Assembly: GCA_013399305.1 (NCBI GenBank) | Contig: VXAI01000157.1 | Location: 103,521-167,520, forward strand | DNA: 64,000 nucleotides | Direction: 5' to 3' | DNA from: Rostratula benghalensis | Lineage: Eukaryota; Chordata; Aves; Charadriiformes; Rostratulidae | Shown: positions 1-15,200 of the stretch, in pieces | How positions within the stretch are numbered: position 1 is the stretch's first letter | How the letters are laid out: every line of letters begins with the position of its first letter | The notes under the pieces: generated by a model | Databases searched by the model: none | Told to the model about the DNA's origin: nothing | What the model saw: the letters and a program-made list of their open reading frames with translations, nothing else | Made by a program: the position numbers and the translations under genes

Positions 1-252
1 CAACTTGGGAAGCGCATGAGCCCAAAGACCACTGGAATACTTCAGTAAGATGTTAACAACTTTCTGCTTGACGTCACTACTAAGTGATGCAGGCGTGGTC
101 TCCACATTTGGTTTCAACAAAGGGCTGGCTTTTGAAGCAGCAACATTCCGAGATGCCTTTTCTTGCTCTGTATCACGTTTTGCTATGGGTGGTACTTTCT
201 TAGCGGGATAAAGAAGCCCATCCATCTGATCACCCCTTTGTACTTTCTCCAC
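1..252 (-). CDS. TDRD7: TDRD7 exon 7 (partial): start of LOTUS domain 3
   Basis: The acceptor is gttttccaag before 252. The frame starts VEKVQRGDQ in phase 0 and is open for 84 codons to the window edge. The first ~50 residues are a linker containing LLYPAKK. Then [15 protein letters not shown] and LWAHALPKL open the third LOTUS domain. The exon continues beyond position 1, so its donor is not seen. Confidence 0.93.
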   Translation of the reverse strand, partial: MEKVQRGDQMDGLLYPAKKVPPIAKRDTEQEKASRNVAASKASPLLKPNVETTPASLSSDVKQKVVNILLKYSSGLWAHALPKL

Positions 253-3200
253 CTTGGAAAACAAAAAGTAGAGATGATAATCAGTTGCACCTCTAAGTAT
301 AAAACATTTTGCCAGTTACATTTTTATGACACACATTTTATACGGACTTTGAAGTGGACATACAGCCGGAACTGAGCTTGAGGCAGTTACTACAGGGTAG
401 TATTTCTTGTAACGTTTCCTCCTCCATTTTTAACACACATGACTACATCATGTGTGTTCACTACAGGACTACATCAGTACAGTAGTGTGTATTTATGCAG
501 TATCTATACAATTTGAACTTGCTTCCAAAGAAGTATAGTCTCTCTTTTCTTCTAGAAGGACCAGAATATGATGACAGGCTTCACAAATGTAGGGTCTTTG
601 CACATTGACACAGTAAGAATGTTTAGTAACAATACATTGGAAAAACGGGGGGAAAAAAAGCCATTATTGTGTCAAGAATCATGTTTTTTCTCCTATGTGT
701 ACCTCTTCACACTCAGCCCAAACTGCCACATGATGATCTGAGCTGAGAGAGTCAGCAAAACTCCCTAAGGGTTACTACACAAGTGCATTTCCATACACTT
801 GCTGTGCATTACATTGTCTAGATTGGTGCAAAAGCAAGCTACCAAATTGTTCTTGAGAATAAGTCCTGGCCAACTTCCATAAACACTAGCATGTGTGCTA
901 TCTGAAATGGACACAAAGGAAATAGGTTTCATAGATATAAAGAAAAATAGTAACTACGTTGGAGAATTCTCAAGCATTCATAGAGGCATAACTGAATCTT
1001 CCTTTACCAGTGAAACCCAAAGTAGCAATATTTTCTGGAAGAATAAGACAAACAAGCTTATCTAACAACCCGAGTCAATGCAAATTCATGCAAACAAGTT
1101 CACAAGCTTTGAGATTCGAGTCTTTCCAAGTAGGCTCACTAAACCAAGGAGACATTCTCAGCTGGGGGGAGGGGAGAGGTAGTGTCCTGCAGACATCAAT
1201 TTACTAAATCATAACATAACTACAATAGGATCAAATATAAACAAATCATATAAAGGACTTCAATGTGCCAGTGGTACATTCACCAAGTTCTTAAGCATCT
1301 CTACTAGTCAGCTTGATATAAGAGCCAGCACCTCCCGTGGCATACTTAAACGAGCTATTATTGTGGTCAACGGTTATTGCCACGGAGCAGTCTTCTGAAT
1401 AGGTCAAAGTCTGCCCTCCAGAAGTCTAAGGTGGTGGTTTTACTAACCCCTCGCCTTGATTCTCCAAGGATCAAGAACTCAATCATCTCATGATCACTGT
1501 GCCCCAGTCGGCCTCCAACCTTCACTTGTGCCACAAGTTCTTCCCTGTTCACAAGGAGCAGGTCCAGGAGGGCACCTTCTCTGGTCAGCTCATTTACCAG
1601 CTGTGTGAAGTTGTCCTCCACACACGCCAGGAACCTCCTGGATTGTTCCCTTTCTGATGTGTTATACTCCCAGAAGATATCCAGGAGGTTAAAGTACCCT
1701 ATGAGAACAACAGCAAGCAACCATGAGATTTCTCCCAGCTGCTTATGGAAAGCTTCATCCACCTCACTGCTTTGGTTGTAGGTCTATAGCAGACTCCTAC
1801 AGCAATACCAGCTTTTTTGACCTTTATCCTAATCCAGACACTCTCAACCCCACCATCATTATACTTGATTTCAGAGCTCTCATAGCATTCTCTAACATAC
1901 AGGGCCACTCCACCACCTCTCCTTTCCTGTCTATCCCTCCTGAAGAGCTCGTAGCCATTGATTGTGTTCTCCTTTTACCCATTTCATCACTACCCACCTG
2001 AAATACTAGAGGAGGGTAGGTGAGTCAGAGGGTTCTACCAGGGTGGAAATTTTGCCATATGCATCCCTAACCCTTGCCCCAGGGAGGCAGCAGACTTCCC
2101 TGTGAAACAGGTTGGGATGGCATATTGGTCGCTCTGTCCCCCTCAGTAGAGGGTCACCCACCACAATGACCCGTCTCCTTTTCCTTATGCAGGCAGTTTC
2201 GATGCCAGGTCGGCAGTGACTCGGTCCTTCTGGCATTGCTGTCCTGGGTGTGCCATCCTCCTCTCCCACAGCCAGTTCCTCCTGCAGGGATCCGTACTCC
2301 CCTCCGTACAGGGACTCCCCTGCTTCCCTGAGCAGGGACCTGTTTCCATTCCCCACCTTCCCCGGGATCCCCTCCTGCTGCCTGGTGACAAGAGGCGGGA
2401 GGGTCCAATGATTTATGTGGGGCCTTGACCTGTTCCCTTTCTCTAAGGCAGTGGGTCTACCAGTGGATTTCTCTCTCACACTCCCTGATGCTCCTCAGCC
2501 TCTCCACTTCGTCCTTCAGCTCAGCCACCTGGCTGAGCAGATCATTCACCCGGTCACACCTCACACAGGTGTTGTCTCTGCCGTCCTCCATTGCCAGTGC
2601 CCGGCCCTGGCAGTCTCTGCAGCCAGAGGCCTGGACAGCCCCATGTTTGCATGGCGCCTCCGTCTGAGCACCCACAGCCTTTCCAGCAACAGCCCTCGCC
2701 CCTGACTGTATCTCTCTGTTCAGCAAGGCCGGTACTTTCCCCTGATGACTTGTTTTACAGAGTACAGGGACAGCCTGCTCCTGTGCTTTTAGGACTTCCT
2801 CCTTGAAAAATGTCCAGCCTTCCTGGACTCCTTTGCCCTTCAGGGCTGCCTCTCAAGGGACTCTAAGCAGGCTCTTGAAGAGACCAAAGTCTGACCTCCA
2901 GAAGTCCATAATGGCAGTCCTGCTGGCTCCCCTCTTTGCTTCTCTGAGGATTAAGAACTGTATTAATTCATGGCCACTGTACCCAAGACAGACGCCAACC
3001 ATCACATCTTCCACAAGTCCTTCTCCATTCATAAACAGTAGATTCAGTAGTGCTCCCTTCCTAGTTGGCTCCCTCAACACCTGTGTCAGGAAGTTATCCC
3101 TGACATGCTCCAGGAATTTCCTAGATTGTTCCCTCTCAGCCATACTGTGTGCCCAGCTGATATCTGGTAGGCTGAAGTCTCCCACCAGTACAAGGGCAAG

Positions 3201-6200
3201 CAGTCTTGAGACCTATCCCAGCTGCTTATAGAATATTTCATCTACCTCTACATCTGGTTCATAATCCTCCCTACCACACAGGGCCACCCCTCCTTCTCTC
3301 CTTCCTTGCCTGTCCCTCCTGAAGAGTTTGTAGCCATCCATTGCAGCACTCCAGTCGTGTGAGTCACTCCACCATGTTTCCGTGATAGCAACTACATGGT
3401 AGCTTTCCTGCTGCACAAGGGCTTCCAGCTCCTTCTGTTTGTTGCCCATGATGGGTACATTAGTGTAAAAACACTTCAGCTGGGCTATCGGTCCCACCAC
3501 CTTTATGATGTAGGAAGGCTTAACTTCTACCTGACCATTCCTAAGCTCAGCTGTAGTTCCTAAACCATCAATGAGCCTTGCGTCTCTGCTGACAGATTCC
3601 TCCTCCCTTCCCCCTTCAAACGTACTTTAAAGACCATTTGACAAACCCTACCAACTTCTGTGCAAAGACCCTCTTCCCCTTTTCACAGAGATGCACCCCA
3701 TCTGCCTCCAGCAGGCCTGGTGTCATGTAAACCTTCCTGTGCTTGAAAAACCCAAAGTTGTGCTTCTGACACCAAGCTCAGAGCTAGGTATTGATCTGCT
3801 GGCACATCCTGTTACTTTCGTCATCCTTCCCTGTTACTGGGATGACAAAGGAGAACACCACCTGTGCTCCTAAATCCTTGACCACTTGTTCTGGGTCCCA
3901 GAAGTCTCTTTTGGTTGTCCTTGGGTTTCTTGTTAATAGCTCATCTCTGCCTACCTGAAAAATGACTAAGTGGCCTCCCTGAGTGGCCTAGCAGGGAAGG
4001 AAGTTTTCTCTTCATATCTTTAACCCGGGACCCAGGGAGGCAGGAGACCTCCCTGAGAAGTGGGTCAGGTCTACATATGGGGTCTTCCTCTCCCTTTAGA
4101 ATGGAGTCACATATAATAATAACCCGTCTTTTTTTCTGAATTGGGTGTGTTTTAATGCTGGCTTTAGTATGACTTAACCCTGGTGACACCCCTGGAGACA
4201 GGGGTGAATAATCCTCCTCACCGTGATTGTGTTTCCTTTGCAGAGCCTCATACCTGTTTGTTAAAGGTACCTGGGGAGTTACTGGGGAGAAACACCTGCT
4301 CCATCAGGCAGGAACTTGTTCCCACAGCCCCCTATCCTCTAAGTTACTTCTTCAGCCTGGCAGAGAGAGGACAGGAGTTCTCTGCAGCAGGGGCTCTGTC
4401 TGCCTGCTTGGTTTCCATTACAGGAGGCAGGGTGTGACTCTGGCGGTCTTTCTCCCTCTCGCATTTCCTCATTTTCCTCAGCTTACTTACCTCCTCCCTG
4501 AGCTCCATCACTAAGCAGAGGAGCTGCTTTACCTGGGCTCAGCTCCCACAGGCATGCCCACCAATGTCATCCAACAATGTCATAAAAGCAGGGCACATCC
4601 CCCAGCCCGATGTCTGAGTGGCCATCAGAGCTCCATCTGAGAAGCTGCCTCAGAAGTGGTGCATGCAGAGCGCACCGATGCCATGTTCCTCTTCCATGTA
4701 GACACCATCGCTGTTCTGTGGCTAAGTTCATAGTACTACTGTCTGGTGCAGAGTCCCTGGTGGTGATCCCAGGTGATGCCCTCCTGCTCCTTGCTTGCTC
4801 CTGTGCCTCATTTATATCTGCTGCCAGTGGTGCTGGCTCTGCCAAGGCTGCCTCAGCAGTCTGCCCACAAGCTGCCAGCTCCTGGCACAGACTAGCTACT
4901 CTGCCCCGCTTCAAAAAGCCCTCAAAAAGAGCACCTAGCCTGACAGGATGAACCTACATTTGTACCCCCTGGTACCATGATTCTTACTGTACTTCTTGAA
5001 CCAAAGAAGGAAGGAGCTTGGTTAAAAAACCAAAAACAAACAACAAACCCAAAATACTTATCAAAGGCTTGCAAGTGTTGTGATACACAGTGAAGACACC
5101 AAAGTATATCATGTAGCCCAGAGAAATAATATCAGGGCATACCACCTTGGCAGGTAATGATATCCTATATACAGAGTAATTGATAAAGACGTCCCAACTG
5201 CACATGCACAAAATTGAGGAATTTGTTGAAGCTTTTAACTCCAGAAACTACTTGGCATTATCAGGACAACAATCTGTTTGAGAAGGCTGTGTTGGAACAC
5301 CTGGCAGTTCATCATGAAAGAAGGTGGATGCAGAAGTCTCACTTTATGCACCCTTTCTTTTAGATAGCTGTTTTTAACTACTGCTGCAATAGACATGATT
5401 CGTGTGGCTATTAAACCGTACACACTAGAGACTGGCAGCAGACTAAAGGGAGAAGATCCTTAGAGATCTTTAAGCCTCTTAACTCCAATAATAGCTCTGA
5501 GGTTTTCTAGACATTGAAGCTCTGTTTTGAAGATATTGTAGATGCTGACTGAGCAAATCATGTGGAGACAGAAAAACAATGCTATTTCACTAAGTTGTTT
5601 GAGCTTACTTCAGTATAAAGAAGCTCAGGTGGACAGCATTACGTTACCATTTCTCACATAGAAGTTAACATTTGAGTTGCAACAGACTCCTCCAGACAGT
5701 GCTGTGGCCAAGACACCTTCAAGGACGCACTACACCACAGAAATCTTTAATTATAAGTGAAAAGCTTCACTTGTAAGCAGCACCTCAAAACAGCTCCCCC
5801 TTCTTTAACACAAATATCTCAGTTTGTTTCCACTTGTGTTTATAGCTCTGCCTGCAATGTAGTTCCCACCAGCACAGCTGGCAGGCCTGCTTTGCAAGCA
5901 AAACATGCCTGCTGGCACCTCTCCATTTGAAAGCACAAAGCAAAGTCAACAGCTGTCTCAATGTGTTATCAAGGCAACAGAAACTGACATTACTCTACAC
6001 AGAAGCAAAAGAAAGACATGTTTGTCCTGGGCCTGAGTAACAGAGGAAGCTCTCACAGATTAGAATCTCCAGCTCAAAATAATAAAGCTTAAAAAAATAC
6101 CACTAAAAAAACTTCCAAGATAAATACTGACGCTACAACTAAGCCAAGTGGAATGCAAAAGAAGACCAAGTCCACTGCTTTTGACACATACATGCAGAAG

Positions 6201-9200
6201 GGATGAAGACAGACATGCTCCTGTATGTGATGGTAGGGAAAAAGCTTTGTGTATGTGTGCCTGACAACATGCAAGTAAACCACTACTCTAACATATATAA
6301 TAAAAAAAAGACCCCCTTGTTGGATGCCAGAATGACCAAGATGATGTTGAGTCTTGTGTAATTGTACAGTGATGATCAACAAGCAGATACACTGGCAAAC
6401 TTCTAGAGCATTAATACCTTCCAGAAAGAAAGTGGAGAAAAGACCTTATTGAAATGAGAGTTTCTAGACAGAGAAAATGTCCTGTGCTTTCAAGGTTACA
6501 TTCACAACCAGCATATACAACTATTTTCTGCCATTCTTCTGCAAGCTAGGGAAAGGAAATGTGCGGGGCAAGTTGGCATTTAATGTCAGTGACATTAAAG
6601 AGTCTCACCATGTGTGGCAAATAGAAGCCTGGCTCCACGATTACTGGCATCAAACAACTTCTCAGAGACTGCTCTAAAATATGCTGATCAGAACTATCAC
6701 TCTGATTCAGTCAGGATAATTAATCAAAAGTGTGATGCATCAGGTCTTTTAGATCCGATTTAGATATGCGGCACAGAAGCCATACATACCATAGACAGAA
6801 TACATTTTGCTGGCAGCACCTTAGACAAACCCTTCAGAGTGAAGGCAGCTCTCATCTACCTCACTTTCCTCAATAGCACACGAAGTTCAACTCCAAGCAA
6901 GGTGCAGCCCAAAGCAGTGAGGAAGGTATTCCTGGCCTTGATCAGCAGTAGCTTGCATCCACACATTTGGCTGGACAGCGTCTTTTCTCTGTCAGAGGTG
7001 GCCACTACAACGCAAGTGTCACGTAGCTTTTGTCAATCATTCTACAGTATAGCTCTCCCCTGGCAATGGTGAGATGATGCTTCAACATGAATGCTCCACT
7101 CCTCCCTGCTTTTCCAAGTAGCTGCTTCTGAAAGCAACAGTGTTTAAGCTAACAAACTGCTGTATATGCATGCAGAGTAATCAGTTCTGGGGGAAAAAAA
7201 ACCAGACTTGTGCAGCGTTCTTGAAAGTCTGAAGACCCCCAATGCACAGGATGGCATCAGACACAGTAAAGAGCTTTTTCTTGTAAGGCTGTGGAAGCCT
7301 CCTGCATCATCTGGTTATAGCTTATCCTCAGGATCCCCTCCAGCTCATATAGCTTCTAGTCCAACATGCAATCAATCATTTTGCATGGAAAGATACAATA
7401 CCTAATTTCTTACACCAAATGCCAAAAGGACATATTAAAAGATTTGTCTTCAGCCAAACCTCATGTCAACTGGGAAGCTGGAACAGGACAGGACAAGGAC
7501 TGAAATATCACAGAATCACAGAATATCAGGGATTGGAAGGGACCTTGAAAGATCATCCAGTCCAATCCCCCTGATGGAGCCACAACACCTAGATCAAGTC
7601 ACACAGGAACGCATCCAGGCAGGGTTTGAATGTCTCCAGAGAAGACTCCATAACATCTCTGGGCAGCCTGTTTCAGTGTTCTGTCACCCTCTCTGTGAAA
7701 AAGCCTTTCCTCATATTTAAGTGGAACCTCCTACGTTCCAGCTTGCACCCATTGCCCCTTGTCCTATCATTGGACATCACTGAGAAGAGCCTGGCTCCAT
7801 CCTCCTGACACTCACCCTTTACAGATTTATAAACATTAATAAGGTCCCATAAAGACTATAGCATGTTCATTGCTAAAAAAGGACCAGACACAGCCCTGGG
7901 CAAACTGCTCATGGTGTCCCTGCTTGAGCAGGGGGTTGCATGATATAATCTCAAGAGGTCCCTTCCAACCTCAGTGATTCTGTCACATGTTTATGCAACG
8001 TATAAAAGAACTGGCTCAGTTCTTCTGAATTTCAGTTATCAAGATGTAGAAAATATCCTCAAAAATTGTAGGCATCTTATAATACTAGGGAAGGCAAAAT
8101 TTGAAAGGTTTTTGATTTAATAACCTTTTCAGTCACTACCCCTGACAGGCACATCGGCTTCATTTAAAAGGTCCAGAAAAGATCATTTATGATATTCAGA
8201 CTGGTAACACCATCTGAATAGACTGACAACAGTAAATGCTGGTGGAGGTTTCATGGTAAATACAGAAGATATTTTCAGTCCTTCAACTGAAGTGAAAATC
8301 TCCAGATGCTACCATGACTCTGAAACGTTTCCGGTAGTCATTACTTCTGTACTTAATGAAAATGTTAAAATACAAGTCACACTGGGCATATTTTTTGTAT
8401 CTGGTTTTGTTGTTAGACTAAAGGATGCTTGTTGTCAAGATATGCCGTTTTCAAGTTCAGCTAGTGCTCAGGGCTAGGGTGGTAAGCTCTGCAAAGTTCA
8501 GGAATGTCTTCAGGTTGCCTGTTTCTGACCACCCTCCCTCTTCATTACCTTGCACATTACAGTGAAGAATTATTCTCCACAGTTCCTCATGCTTTTGAGA
8601 CTCTGATTTCTGAAAACACAGTTACAAGTAAAATGCTGTGATCCAATGAGCCAGCTGAGCTAATGTAACAACTCCATACTGCTGAGGGCTGCCCTTATTC
8701 CTCACATCCTTATGCCAGCACTGAGGATCAGCAGACACTTCTGTCAGCAGTTCTTTTTGGTTGCACTAATTTTCACCTCGTAATACAGTGAAGTCCCACA
8801 TCTCTGACCCCTTAGGAGAAGATTTAACACAGAAGGGGTTGCATGGGCATGTGCAAGGAAAGATGCTGTGAAATGGAGCCTGACTTCACTTGGTGGGTTA
8901 CCATGTTTTTTAACTGCTGATTAGTAAGACATAGCTTCAGGAACATTAAGTTACAATCTGTTCTAGCACTGTGTTTGTAGAGCAAGTTATTCTGGATCTT
9001 CTGTCCTCAACTAGCTCATTTCCACATGTACTATGACACCATCTTCTCCTAGTGTATTTTACTCTGTGCTGTACTGTATCATAGAATCATCAAATCCTAG
9101 AATGGTTAGAGTTGGAAAGGACCTTAAAGACCATCAAGTTCCAATCCTCCTGCCATGGGCAGGGACACCTCCCACTAGAGCAGGTCGCTCAAAGCCCCAT

Positions 9201-12200
9201 CCAGCCTGGCCTTGAACACTTCTAGGAATGGGGCATCCACAACTTCCCTGGGCAACCTGTTCCAGTGCCTCATCACCCTCACTGTAAAGAATTTCTTCCT
9301 ACTATCTAATACATAAATATATAGATATATGTATAACACATCCAGTTAAATTTTAGGCAGATCATGTCTTCTGTTCACAGAACGTCATTCTCAATGGGTT
9401 GCATTCTAGTGGCTCTGGTTAGTACTGCAATAACCACTAAAGCAAACTGTTAGACCAAACACTGATTTCTTTACAAGCACAGCAAAAGAAAGTTAACTAT
9501 GACAATGCTAGAGCTCACCTGCAGAAAACAATTTGTAGGATTTGTGTGAAACTGTGCAAGCTACAATTCACACACACTACCAACCATAATAGCCCACTCC
9601 ACCATCTTCTCCATGTGCACACTGCATCTCATAAGAACACACTATTACTTATAATCATGAGCTGAATTTTTTATTCTGTCGAGTCCATTTCTCTGTTTGG
9701 AATAATGACTCTTCCTTGAGAGTAAAAGCCTGACAAAGTCAGTCGAGGAATACAGCTGGTTACTATGGCAATCCTCCTCTTCTGTGGAGGTGGAGCTGTT
9801 TAATTCACTCTGAACACTACAGCAGGAACTCAGCTGCAAGATGTAGTATGTAGCACCTGGTTTGTTAAGAGAGGGAATACCACCCAGGAACAGAGATTTG
9901 GATAACAAGAACTCTAATCCTGTTTCTGTCAATCTGTTTACCAGCTGATCCTACCATCTTCCTAAGCCTTCAGTTTCACTTTCCACAATCAGTCATGACT
10001 TCTAAAAAGTGTAACAAATGAAGAATATTCTGAGAAACAGACACAGTTCCAAAAAATCCAACAAAACAACAAAATTCCTGTCAACTAGGCAACATATGCA
10101 AGTTCCACTCTCGTCTGAAAATATCTTCTACATTTATGTTTGCAATTAAAAACTTTAACTTGTGATGGCTTAATAAAGTATTTTTAAAAAGAAAACAAAC
10201 AAAAACCAAGCACACACCCCCAGAAACCACCAAATAAAAAACACACCAATTTTCCCCTTCTTTTCCCTGACTTTTTCCAATTATGTATCTTCAAGATGAT
10301 AGCCAGCTTTTGAGACCTGCTCAGTACCACACCAGGCATCCAAGAGATGATATGTAAAACACTAAGCTTTCCTTTACTGTGTAAAATGTCCTCAGGAAAA
10401 AAAGCTAGGCCAATGTTCTCCAGTCTGAAGAGCACTTTCACACAGTAACAGCCAACAGAATACCCAAGTGCTTACGCAGACTAAAGAATGTGCTCAGGTA
10501 TTGCATATTCTTTAGCCATATGCTTACTAAAAATAGGTAAGAACTGATTGAGGAATGGTAGACTGAAGATGAAACTGGCTTCTGACAAGAAGAAAATAAT
10601 GCTTAAACTGATAGGTAGTCAGAGCCAGTATGATGTTTTTTACTGAAAAGAACATCTTTGTTCTAGAACTATTGAAAAGCAAGCACATGTCTTCCAGTAC
10701 AAGTGGAATTTCCCACTTCAGAATAGTAATGTTACCAACTGGTAGCTGCCTGAATGCGTAGGGATGGGGTCAGGAAGTCAATAGCGCTGGTGGAGCTGAA
10801 CTTTGCAAGGGATGCAAAGATTAATAACAATGGCTTCTACAGGTATGTCAGCCAGGAAAGGAAGTCAAACAAAGCATACCCCCCTGAAGAACAGGACTGG
10901 TATACAATGAACAAGGAGAAAGCTGAGGGACTCAACAACTTTTTTGCCCCACTCTTCACTGGCAACCTTTCTTCCCACACCCTTCAAGTGGATGGATGAC
11001 AAGTCAGGGACTGAGCAAGCAAAGTCCCTTCTACTGTAAGAGAAGATCAGGTTCACGACAACCTGAGGAAGCGGAACATAGTAAGATGCATGCCAGAATC
11101 CTGAGGGAATTGGCTGATATAGTTGCCAACCCACTCTCTGTGGTATTTGAGAAGTCATGGCAGTGAAGTCCCTGGAGACTGGAAAAAGGGAAATCCTGCA
11201 CCCATTTTTGAAAAGGGTAGAAAGAACACTAGGAATTACTGATCTGTCAGCCTCACCTCTGTGCCTGGGAAGATCATGGACCAGATCCTCCTAGAAGCTA
11301 CGCTAAGCCACATGGAGGACAGGGAAATGATTCAAGACAGCCAGCATGGCTTCATCAAGGGCAAATCCTACCTGACTAACCTAGTGGCCTTCTTCAATGG
11401 AGTGACTAGATCAGTAGACAAGTGAAGAGCTATGCATGTTGTCTATCTGGACTTCTGTAAGGCCTTTGACACGGTCCCTGACAACATCCCTCTCTCTATT
11501 GGAGAGATACAGATCTGCTGGGTGGATTGTTAGACAGATCCTGAGCGGATAAGAAATTGTCTGGATGATAGCATCCAGAGGGTAGTGGCTCAATGACCAA
11601 GCACAGATTGGTGACAAATGGTGTCACTCAGGGGGCTGTTCTGAGCCCAAGTACTGTTTAGTATCTTCATCAATGATGTAGACAGTGGGATCAAGAGTAT
11701 CCACAGCAAGTTCGCACATCACATCAATCTGAGTAATGCAGCTGATCTGAGGGATGGGATGCCATCCAGGGGGACCTGGTCATGCTCAAGAAGTGAGATT
11801 GTGTGAGTTTCATGAGGATCAAAGAGACCAAGTGCACAGTCCTGCACCTGGGTCACAGCAACCACTGGTATCAATACAGGCTTGGGGATGAAGGAACTGA
11901 GAGCAGTGCCGCTGAGAAGATTCAGGAGTGTTGGTGAATTAAAAGCTGGACATGAGCCAACAAGGTCTGCTGACAGCCAAGAAGGCCAACTGTATCCCAG
12001 GCTGTATCCCAAAGGAAGCATGGCCGGCAGGTCGAGGGAGGCGATTGTGCCCCTCTACTCCACTCTCGTGAGATCGCACCTGGAATACTGCATCCAGGTC
12101 TGTAGTCCTCAGGTCAGGAAAGGCATAGACCTGTTGGAGAGGTTCCAGAGGAGTAGTCATAGGATAAGGAGTAACAGTTTTAAACTGAAAGAGGATAGAG

Positions 12201-15200
12201 ATTTAGATTAGATCTTAGGAAGAAATTCTGTACAGTGAGGGTGATGAGACACCAGAGCAGGTTGCCCAGGGAAGTTGTGGATGCCTCAATCCCTGGAGGT
12301 GTTCAAGGACAGGCTGGCTGATGCTTTGAGTAACTTGGTCTAGTAGAAGGTGTTCCTGCCCACAGCAGAGAATGGAATTATATGATCTCTAAGGTCCTTT
12401 CCAAGCCAAACCATTCTATGATTCTGTGGTCCTGATCATACCCCATTTACCTTCTCCAGGTTTCTCCTTATTTTATAGCCCTTATGTCCATCTTTCCCCA
12501 CGTAAATAATTTAATTGTTTGTACTGGAACCATTATTTATCTTTACCCATCACACTTCTGAATCACTCTGCTTTATCTTGTGGTGAGTTTTTGTTTGTGC
12601 ATTTTCGAGGTGGAGATGGGAAATGGACATCTGATTTTGACATGTGCTTACACAACCCGTTTAATCAGCGGTACAGCATTTCCTGTTCCATTCTCTATTC
12701 ATGTGTATAGAGACTAGACAGTCATTTCAGGGAGGTTTGTTGCCTCCCTGAGACTCAAATTAGAGACATCACCAGACCACTGAGTAATTTGTTACAGCTT
12801 TCAGACTATTACCTACTTCTGCTCTTCCATGTGGGTACCAACAAAGCTGCAATAAAGAAGTCTAAGGCCAACGAAAAGGTTTCAGAGCCCTGGAAAGAAT
12901 GTTAAAAAATTCAAGAGTGCAAGCAGTGTCCTCAACCGTCCCCAGTAATGGGGAAAGACTAGGACTGCTGCCTCCACCAAAATGTTGAGTTTTATAGCCA
13001 TGGAAGAACCTTTAAGGTGCAAGTTATGATGGGGCCTGATGGGATTCATCTGTCTCGCTGGGGGAAACGCATCTTTGGTCATAAGCTGGCAGGACTGATT
13101 GAGAGGGCTTTAAACTAGGAACCGTGGGGGAAGGAATAGCTACCAGGAGAGCTGAAGGTAAGCAAAGGGTTGGTATGGCATTACCTGATGGTGGCAATGC
13201 TAGAGGGAACACTTTCACTACTTCCAGGAGCACAGAGGGCTCAGGAGTACACCCAAAATGCTGGTATACCAATGCACACAGTATGAAAACCAACCAGGAC
13301 AAACCAGAAGCGCTGATTAGTTCCCACAGCTATGATGCCACTGGTATTAATGAGACTTGGTGGAATGAGTCCTACAGACCAGAGTGCTGGGATGGAGGGT
13401 TACAGGGTGTTCAGAGGGATACGCAGGGCAGGTAAGGTGGAGATGTTGCTCTATAGGTAAGGGAGAAATTTGACTGTACACATCACAGTTAGTGATGATG
13501 TGGTGAAGAGCCTCTGGGTGAGGACTGGGGGATGAAAAACGAAGGAGATATCCTAGTAGGTCCTACTGATCACACAGCCAGGATGATAGCCTGATGAGTT
13601 ATGCTGTAAGCAATTAGGAGAAAACTCTGGAGCAGTAGCCCTTGTCCGTATGAGAGATTTCAACTTCCCATCACCTAGGAATCTAGTCTGGGAAATTCTT
13701 CAAGCCTCTGGAAAGTAACTTCTTGTCACAAGTACTCACTGAGCCAACTAGGAAAGACGCCCTTTTAGATCTGCTATTTGTGAATAGTGGAGGACTGTGT
13801 TGGGGAGGTTCAGACAACATTAAGAAGTATTTCTTTACTGAGAGGGTGGTCCAAAACTGAAACAGGCTTCTTAGAGAGTTCATCAAGGGTCAAAGGTTTG
13901 TTCCCTGGCATGTAGTGTTTAAGAGGCATTTGGACAATGCCCTTAATGATTTGCTTTAACTTTTGGTCAGCCCTGAAGTGGTCAGGCAGTTGGACTGTTG
14001 ATAGGTCCCTTCCAACTGAAATATTATTTTTCATTATATTCAAGTACTTCTTATCACTGGCATTTTTTTCTACTGAGTCACTATTTTCAAGAAGTTGTTA
14101 TAAATTCCAAGATCTCTTTTCCCAAGCTTAACAGACCACACAGAAAAAACCCCACTGCTGCAGTTAAAACTCAGTTGCAATTTCATGGGCCAGCAACCTG
14201 GTATTGTGAAGTTTTATACTTCTTCAGAAAGCTCAACTTGTATTTCCACCCTTTACCAACTCACTCATTACAAACCAGACCAGCATGTGTCCAAGTGTCC
14301 TGTCTGTGGAATCCCAGCATGACTTGCTGCATTTGAGCCTTGCTACATGTCCAATCTTTTAACCAATTATATACATCCATGCAAAGACCTTCCCTAGTGT
14401 CTTAAGACTGCCTAATTCTCTAAAAGCTTTTGGAAAGGAACACCTGGAAATTCAAGGATATGTTTTGAGAAGAGATGCAGGAATTTAATCATCTCTAGAA
14501 TTGCCATATCTGAGTTGCCAAGGTGGGAGAGAGTCACCACCAGCCATCACTTTTTTCAAAGCACTAGCTTTGCTGGAGATTGAAGCAGATAATTCAGCAA
14601 TAACGGCCAACAGAGCTGTTAAAGCAGACTCTTCTTCTGACTGAAGCCTGGCTGGACAGCAAGGGCTTTTTGGGCATTATAAAAGGGTGGTGAGCATATT
14701 TATTCTCAGTCCAATTGCTCATTAAGGCTTAGCTATAATCTGTGGGTGACACCCAATACAATTAGTTTGTACTTTTGCATTTAGCTGTGCAAAATATGTT
14801 GCTACAAGCAAGATGCACAAGGAAGCTAACCTGAAGAAGGGAGTTAACCCACTGATTTGAGAACCAGGTTAGCATCAATTCTTTGTAGGAGGTCCTCCTG
14901 CCTGAAAGTGAAGACTGAAAACAAGATCATCAACCTGCAATTTACAGTGATTTTTGGAGATTTCAGCTCACTCAGAAGAGTTTCCATTACTGATGGCTGT
15001 AAACTAAACAGAGAAATAGTCATTCCCAGAAATCAAAAATTAAATTCCTTCCTTTCAGAGAAAAGTTTAGGGAAGTAAGTTATTCAGCAGTGTCCACAGC
15101 AGAATTCTCAAATGGTGAGCTTGCAGATGCTGGAAGCATATTACAAGGTTTATTGGCTGCTGTTTTTAAATTAATCTATTACTGATCAGTATGCATTCAA

